The notes under the pieces are model-generated. The model saw only the letters and a program-made list of their open reading frames with translations. It had not been told where the DNA came from and did no database searches. From positions 1 to 17,521 of the forward strand of contig JANYCM010000121.1 of the NCBI GenBank assembly GCA_025360285.1: a stretch of 17,521 bases of DNA, written 5' to 3'. Shown here piece by piece: positions 14,186 to 17,521 of the stretch. A program made the position numbers and the translations under genes. The stretch is from Sphingomonadales bacterium. GTDB lineage: Bacteria; Pseudomonadota; Alphaproteobacteria; Sphingomonadales; Sphingomonadaceae. How positions within the stretch are numbered: position 1 is the stretch's first letter; the number at the start of each line of letters is the position of its first letter.

Positions 14186-14610
14186 CGGTATATTCGCTGG
14201 TCTATGTCAGCCGCGCGGCCGACGATGCCGCTGTTGAAACATTGATGCCGCAAATCGAGGCGATTCTGGCGACGTCACGGCGCAACAACAGCGCCTGCGG
14301 TGTTACCGGCGCGTTGCTGGTCACCGAAGGCCGGTTTGTCCAGGTGCTGGAAGGGGAACGGGACGCGGTGCAGGCGACCTATGAACGCATCCTCCACGAC
14401 AGCCGCCACGCTGAGGTTGATATATTGTCGTCGCAATATTCGGATCGCCGGCGCTTCAAGGAATGGTCGATGGCCTTTGTCGGCGATTCGCCGGCGCTGC
14501 GCCAACGCTTTGCCGATGCGCCGCTGGCGGCGCTCGGCCGGCGCCAGACCGGCGACGCCGTGCTGGATTTCATGCTGGATGTGGCACGCAGCCCGGCGGA
14601 GACATATTAG
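14182..14610 (+). CDS. Short BLUF-domain blue-light receptor (second copy)
   Basis: A 142-residue single-domain BLUF protein. The flavin-site residues are Tyr8 (SLVYVSRAA), Asn36 (SRRNN), the GVTGALL strand at 40-46 and Gln54 in FVQVLEG, with RRFKEWSMAF near 90-99 carrying the conserved Trp and Met. The tail of about 40 residues is helical as in PixD-type proteins. The ATG lies in the stop of the GGDEF-EAL gene (ATGA, 14182-14185), preceded by GGGAG at 14168-14172, so the receptor and cyclase are co-translated. BLUF-EAL proteins such as BlrP1 and YcgF join these parts in one chain; here they are separate. This makes the GGDEF-EAL protein the likely target. Compared with the copy at 7918-8331 it is closer to the family consensus (RRNN, GVTG). 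It ends 4 bases before the convergent PEP-CTERM gene. Confidence 0.94.
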   Translation: MTVYSLVYVSRAADDAAVETLMPQIEAILATSRRNNSACGVTGALLVTEGRFVQVLEGERDAVQATYERILHDSRHAEVDILSSQYSDRRRFKEWSMAFVGDSPALRQRFADAPLAALGRRQTGDAVLDFMLDVARSPAETY

Positions 14611-14614
14611 CGCG

Positions 14615-15730
14615 TCACCGGGCCACAGCGGTGGTGCGCCGCCGAAAGGCGCTGCCGACCAATCCGAAGCCGGCCACCAACATCGTCCAGCAGCCCGGCT
14701 CCGGCACGGCGGACGGATCCGCGAAGGACGCTGCACTGCCCGCAACAACCAGGGTCGGGCCCGAAGCCGTCTGTTGCACACTGTAATAGGTGAAGGGCAC
14801 AGCGAGGGATTTGTTGACGGAGCCGATCGTATTGCCGGTGACAATGTTGTTGCTGCCGCCGACGACGTTGATGTTGACGATCCAGGGGGCGCCGGCGAGC
14901 GTTGATGTCACATTGCCGCTGATCAGGCTGTTGCGGCAATTATAACAGGCAATGCCTTGCGGATAATAACCGGCCACGCTGTTGTTGGTGATGGTGATCC
15001 GGTCATATCCGACGCCCGATGAATCAAAGCCGGTGAAGCCCTGGGTTGCGCCGACCGCGCTATTGTTGCTGATCGTGATGTCCGATTGCGGTGTCGACGT
15101 GGGCGACGTCCACATCTGCACGCAATCCGGATGATAGCCGACCAGCGGGGTGGTGCCGGAACAACTGTTGCCGGTGACCAGGACGTTGCGGCTGCCCGAT
15201 ATCTGAAAGCCGTCGCTGGCGGCGGCCTGCGAGACATTTTGCGCGATCAGGCCGCCGACAACGCCGTCCATGTAAACCCCGGCCTTCAACCGGGTGAACA
15301 CCCCGTTGGTCACCGACGCATTCACGGTTCCCGAAAAGCCGATGCCCGATCCCGCCCAGGGCCCGGTGACCGTTACGTTCGCAATGCTGATATTGCTGCC
15401 ACCGGTGACGGCGATGGCGCGGAGATAGGTTGTTGGAACCGTTGGCGAGCCATAGCTGCCACCGGTGATGCTCAACCCGTCAATCTTGTTGATGACCAGC
15501 GAATCGGAAAATGTCGCTGCCGTCGCATCAATTGTGATGCCTTTCGCGAAGGATCGATTCTGAAATTTTACCAGTCCGAAACTGCCGCTCATCACGATCG
15601 TGTCACCATCGCCGACCGCTTTGAACACGGCCGCAATGGTATCGGGCGTTGCGGTCCAGGTCGCCGCATTGCTCGGGGTTGCGGCAAATATTACCGACAG
15701 AACGGCCAGGCGGACCGCGCCATATTTCAT
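14615..15730 (-). CDS. Secreted right-handed beta-helix protein with PEP-CTERM tail
   Basis: From ATG 15730 the protein has 371 residues. The N-terminus MKYGAVRLAVLSVIFAATPSNA is a signal peptide, with cleavage likely after Ala22. The body is Ser/Thr/Asn/Gly-rich with repeated short strands (ISIANVTVTG, NVLVTGNSCSG, ITISNNSAVG, ITITNNSVAG, SLISGNVTS), the pattern of a parallel beta-helix as in pectate-lyase-like surface proteins. The C-terminus, from about residue 343, is a PEP-CTERM sorting signal: PEPGCW, a hydrophobic helix MLVAGFGLVGSAF, then RRR. Such proteins are processed by exosortase, often with exopolysaccharide or biofilm matrix. No exosortase gene is in the window. An upstream in-frame TTG at 15742 is less likely than 15730, which gives a normal signal peptide. 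The substrate or ligand is unknown. Confidence 0.88.
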   Translation of the reverse strand: MKYGAVRLAVLSVIFAATPSNAATWTATPDTIAAVFKAVGDGDTIVMSGSFGLVKFQNRSFAKGITIDATAATFSDSLVINKIDGLSITGGSYGSPTVPTTYLRAIAVTGGSNISIANVTVTGPWAGSGIGFSGTVNASVTNGVFTRLKAGVYMDGVVGGLIAQNVSQAAASDGFQISGSRNVLVTGNSCSGTTPLVGYHPDCVQMWTSPTSTPQSDITISNNSAVGATQGFTGFDSSGVGYDRITITNNSVAGYYPQGIACYNCRNSLISGNVTSTLAGAPWIVNINVVGGSNNIVTGNTIGSVNKSLAVPFTYYSVQQTASGPTLVVAGSAASFADPSAVPEPGCWTMLVAGFGLVGSAFRRRTTAVAR

Positions 15731-15995
15731 TTCTGCCCCCAAATGTCTGGCTTGTTACGACGCAAAGCATAATGCCGGGCGGCCCCGACCACGGTCGGGA
15801 AGTGCCTTCAATTCGATAGGGATAAAAAATTAATAATTCACGAATTGAATTTTTTTATATGCAATGTCATTATACGCATCGTAACGGGGCAGTTTTTTAT
15901 TACAATAGAGTAATGAATAAATTGTTGTTGAATAATTAAATAGAAATATTAGAAATAAAATTAACAGACTTCATTTTCTTGTTATGCGCTGTAAA
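15731..15995. other. AT-rich gap upstream of the PEP-CTERM gene
   Basis: By hand count 38 of 150 bases (15841-15990) are G or C, about 25%, against clearly GC-rich genes on both sides. On the minus strand TATAAT (complement of 15869-15874) is a perfect -10 box, but no good -35 lies 16-18 bases upstream. A dyad CCCGACC-AC-GGTCGGG is at 15788-15803, nearer the PEP-CTERM start. AATTC-AC-GAATT lies around 15836-15847. No gene is seen. Confidence 0.5.
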
Positions 15996-16478
15996 TTAGC
16001 GTTTTCCTGTCCGCATGATGATCAGTGCGGCGAGCGATAGCAGCATAATTGCCACGGCTTCAAAGACGATATTCTGCGGCGCCATTTCCTTGCCCTGCAA
16101 CACGATCAAGCGGGCCAGTGCGGTGATGGCGATAAAAATTGGATAGACAAAGGGCGATCCGCTGCTGGTGTAGAACACCGCGATCATGCCGATCACCTCC
16201 GTGTAGAGGAACATCAGCAGGATATCGGCCAGGTTGATCGTTTGATCGAGCCAGACGCGGTGCAGTTCGATGGCGACGGCGCCGAGCGTCAGCGCGGTGA
16301 TGACGATCAGCAGCACGCGTTCGACAAGCTGAAAACCGCCGATGGCCAAAGCCTTTTCCAACCGGCCGATCTGCGGCGGCACGGGATGCGCAAGGGCGTT
16401 TGGCGGTTCATGCGGCGCGTCGGCCTGCAAATCGGTTTCCATGTCCGGGGCGGGCTGGTCGGATTCGGCGGTGCTCAT
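15996..16478 (-). CDS. PsiE-family membrane protein
   Basis: A 160-residue protein. After a polar, acidic and proline-rich N-terminal segment of about 40 residues it has four hydrophobic helices, at roughly 52-70, 84-102, 106-128 and 138-156. The stretch TEVIGMIAVFYTSSG (about 92-106) followed by PFVYPIFIAITALARLIV (about 108-125) is the signature of the phosphate-starvation-inducible PsiE family. The function of PsiE is unknown; E. coli psiE is induced by low phosphate. The E. coli protein is shorter, the difference being the polar N-terminus here. ATG 16478 has AGGA about 8 bases upstream (complement of 16486-16489). It starts 25 bases after nadC ends, so it is probably transcribed with the nad genes, although no functional link is evident. 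Confidence 0.85.
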   Translation of the reverse strand: MSTAESDQPAPDMETDLQADAPHEPPNALAHPVPPQIGRLEKALAIGGFQLVERVLLIVITALTLGAVAIELHRVWLDQTINLADILLMFLYTEVIGMIAVFYTSSGSPFVYPIFIAITALARLIVLQGKEMAPQNIVFEAVAIMLLSLAALIIMRTGKR

Positions 16479-16503
16479 GGCGCCATCCTAGCACCGCCGA
16501 CGA

Positions 16504-17334
16504 TCAGGCGAAATCCAGGCCGATGTCGGCGGCCGGGGCGCTCTGGGTGATGCGGCTGACGCTGATATAGGTGACGCCGGTTTCGGCGATGGCGCGAATC
16601 GTCCGCAGGTTGACGCCGCCCGAGGCTTCCGTCGGCACCCGGTCGGCAACCAGCGCGGTGGCCTGGCGCAGCAGCGGCGGCGGCATGTTGTCAAGCAACA
16701 GCCGATCGGCGCCAGCGGCCAGCGCCGGTTCGATCTGGTCGATGGTATCAACCTCCACCACCACATCGTGCAACCCGGCCGCCTTGGCCGCGCGCACCGC
16801 CGCGGTAACGCCGCCCGCCACGGCAATGTGATTGTCCTTGATCATCACCCCGTCGTCCAGTCGCATTCGGTGGTTGGTGGCGCCGCCCATGCGCGTTGCA
16901 TATTTTTCCAGCACGCGCAGGCCGGGCAGGGTCTTCCTCGTATCAAGCAGAATGGCCCCGGTGCCCACGATGGCATCGACATAGGCGCGGGTCAGCGTCG
17001 CAATCCCGGTCAGATGCTGAACGGTATTGAGCGCCGAACGTTCGGCGGTAAGCAATGCCCTGGCGTTGCCGGTGATGCGCATCAGATCGGTCCCGGCGGG
17101 CACTTTCGCGCCTTCGGCAACCAGCGTGTCGATGGCGCACTCGGGATCGAGCGCGCGGAAAAACGCAGCGGCGAGGGGCAGGCCGGCGACGGTGACAGGG
17201 TCGCGGCTGTCCATCACCGCGGTCAGCACAGCGTTGGCCGGAATGACGGCGGCGGAGGTGAGGTCACCGCCGGCCCCCATGTCCTCGGCGAGGGTGGCGG
17301 CGACGAAGGCGGAGAGATCGAAGCCTTCAATCAC
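16504..17334 (-). CDS. nadC: Nicotinate-nucleotide pyrophosphorylase (carboxylating), NadC
   Basis: This 276-residue enzyme converts quinolinate and PRPP to nicotinate mononucleotide, CO2 and pyrophosphate in de novo NAD synthesis. Family motifs appear in order: EDMGAGGDLTS at 17-27, ERSALNTVQHLTGIATLTRA at 98-117, LLDTRKTLPGLRVLEKYA at 129-146, GGATNHRMRLDDGVMIKDNH at 150-169, VEVDT, LLLDNM, EASGGVN, and ISVSRITQSA near the end. The Arg, Lys and His residues of the quinolinate site lie in the TRK and NHR segments. Length is normal. It starts at GTG 17334, overlapping the nadA stop by 8 bases, and no ATG fits the N-terminus. It is followed by the PsiE-family gene. Confidence 0.96.
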   Translation of the reverse strand: MIEGFDLSAFVAATLAEDMGAGGDLTSAAVIPANAVLTAVMDSRDPVTVAGLPLAAAFFRALDPECAIDTLVAEGAKVPAGTDLMRITGNARALLTAERSALNTVQHLTGIATLTRAYVDAIVGTGAILLDTRKTLPGLRVLEKYATRMGGATNHRMRLDDGVMIKDNHIAVAGGVTAAVRAAKAAGLHDVVVEVDTIDQIEPALAAGADRLLLDNMPPPLLRQATALVADRVPTEASGGVNLRTIRAIAETGVTYISVSRITQSAPAADIGLDFA

Positions 17335-17521
17335 CCGTCACCCGCACCGGCGTCACCGCCCCCGCCATCGTCAGCATCCGATCGAGCGATACTTTCGCCT
17401 TCACCCGCACATCCTCCGGCACTTCGATCTGCGGTGCCAGGTCGCGCAACGCGATGTAGAGTTTTTCCATCGTGTTGAGCGCCATGAACGGGCACATGTT
17501 GCAGCCGCAATTGCCGTCAGC
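17327..17521 (-). CDS. nadA: Quinolinate synthase NadA, C-terminal part (5' end beyond the window)
   Basis: The last 64 residues are in the window. They include CGCNMCPFMALNTMEKLYIA, with the C-terminal Cys of the 4Fe-4S cluster site (NMCPFM) and the LNTMEKLY motif typical of NadA. NadA condenses iminoaspartate with dihydroxyacetone phosphate to quinolinate, the substrate of NadC, so the pair forms an operon. The stop (TGA, 17327-17329) lies 8 bases inside nadC, which suggests translational coupling. The segment after the motif (LAPQIEVPEDVRVKAKVSLD) is the normal C-terminal helix region. The rest of the gene lies right of the window. Confidence 0.93.
   Translation of the reverse strand, partial: ADGNCGCNMCPFMALNTMEKLYIALRDLAPQIEVPEDVRVKAKVSLDRMLTMAGAVTPVRVTGD

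Noticed and set aside
15780..15995. AT-rich gap as replication origin or phage attachment site
   Set aside because: No iteron or DnaA-box cluster, no integrase and no tRNA are present. Low GC alone is better explained by a promoter or nucleoid-protein region.

Overview
The window is GC-rich coding DNA, almost certainly from an alphaproteobacterium and most likely from the Sphingomonadales. The best marker is a secreted protein (14615-15730) ending in a PEPxxW-type PEP-CTERM tail, the form typical of sphingomonads. FixL/FixJ-like and BLUF regulators, an FtsK with a gamma domain and a nadA-nadC pair fit the same group. I see no rRNA, tRNA, CRISPR, transposase or phage gene. The genus cannot be fixed from this sequence alone.

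Layout. The left flank (1-4908) holds a TPR-sulfotransferase (cut by the window edge) downstream of a UbiH/COQ6-type FAD monooxygenase on the minus strand, with ftsK diverging from them. The middle (4916-14610) is an unbroken block of signalling genes. On the minus strand are a FixL-like histidine kinase overlapping a two-domain KaiC-like ATPase, and upstream of these a stand-alone BLUF blue-light receptor. Diverging on the plus strand are a FixJ-type response regulator and an overlapping pair of OmpR-type regulators, the first with a receiver stripped of its phosphorylation residues. A FliA-type sigma factor (minus) follows. Last come a PAS-GGDEF-EAL protein and a second BLUF receptor, overlapping by 4 bases. 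The right flank (14615-17521) holds the PEP-CTERM beta-helix protein, an AT-rich gap of about 25% GC, a PsiE-family membrane protein, nadC and the end of nadA, all on the minus strand.

How it may work together. This is inference from gene order and domains. BLUF proteins sense blue light. The KaiC-like ATPase and kinase are translationally coupled and probably form one unit, whose natural phosphorylation partner would be the nearby FixJ-type regulator. The second BLUF protein is coupled to a cyclase with an intact GGDEF motif and an eroded EAL domain, so light could set c-di-GMP levels. The FliA-type sigma factor could be the transcriptional output. The block therefore looks like a light-responsive KaiC-type signalling island without kaiA or kaiB. 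This is the most interesting content of the window.

Regulatory DNA. The gaps of the signalling block hold several inverted repeats: 8400-8427, 8670-8696 (followed by T's), 9674-9696 (also readable as a sigma-54 promoter) and 11233-11266. A short element with core CCGGGAAA occurs in the gaps upstream of the KaiC, FixJ and sigma-factor genes, each time oriented toward the gene.
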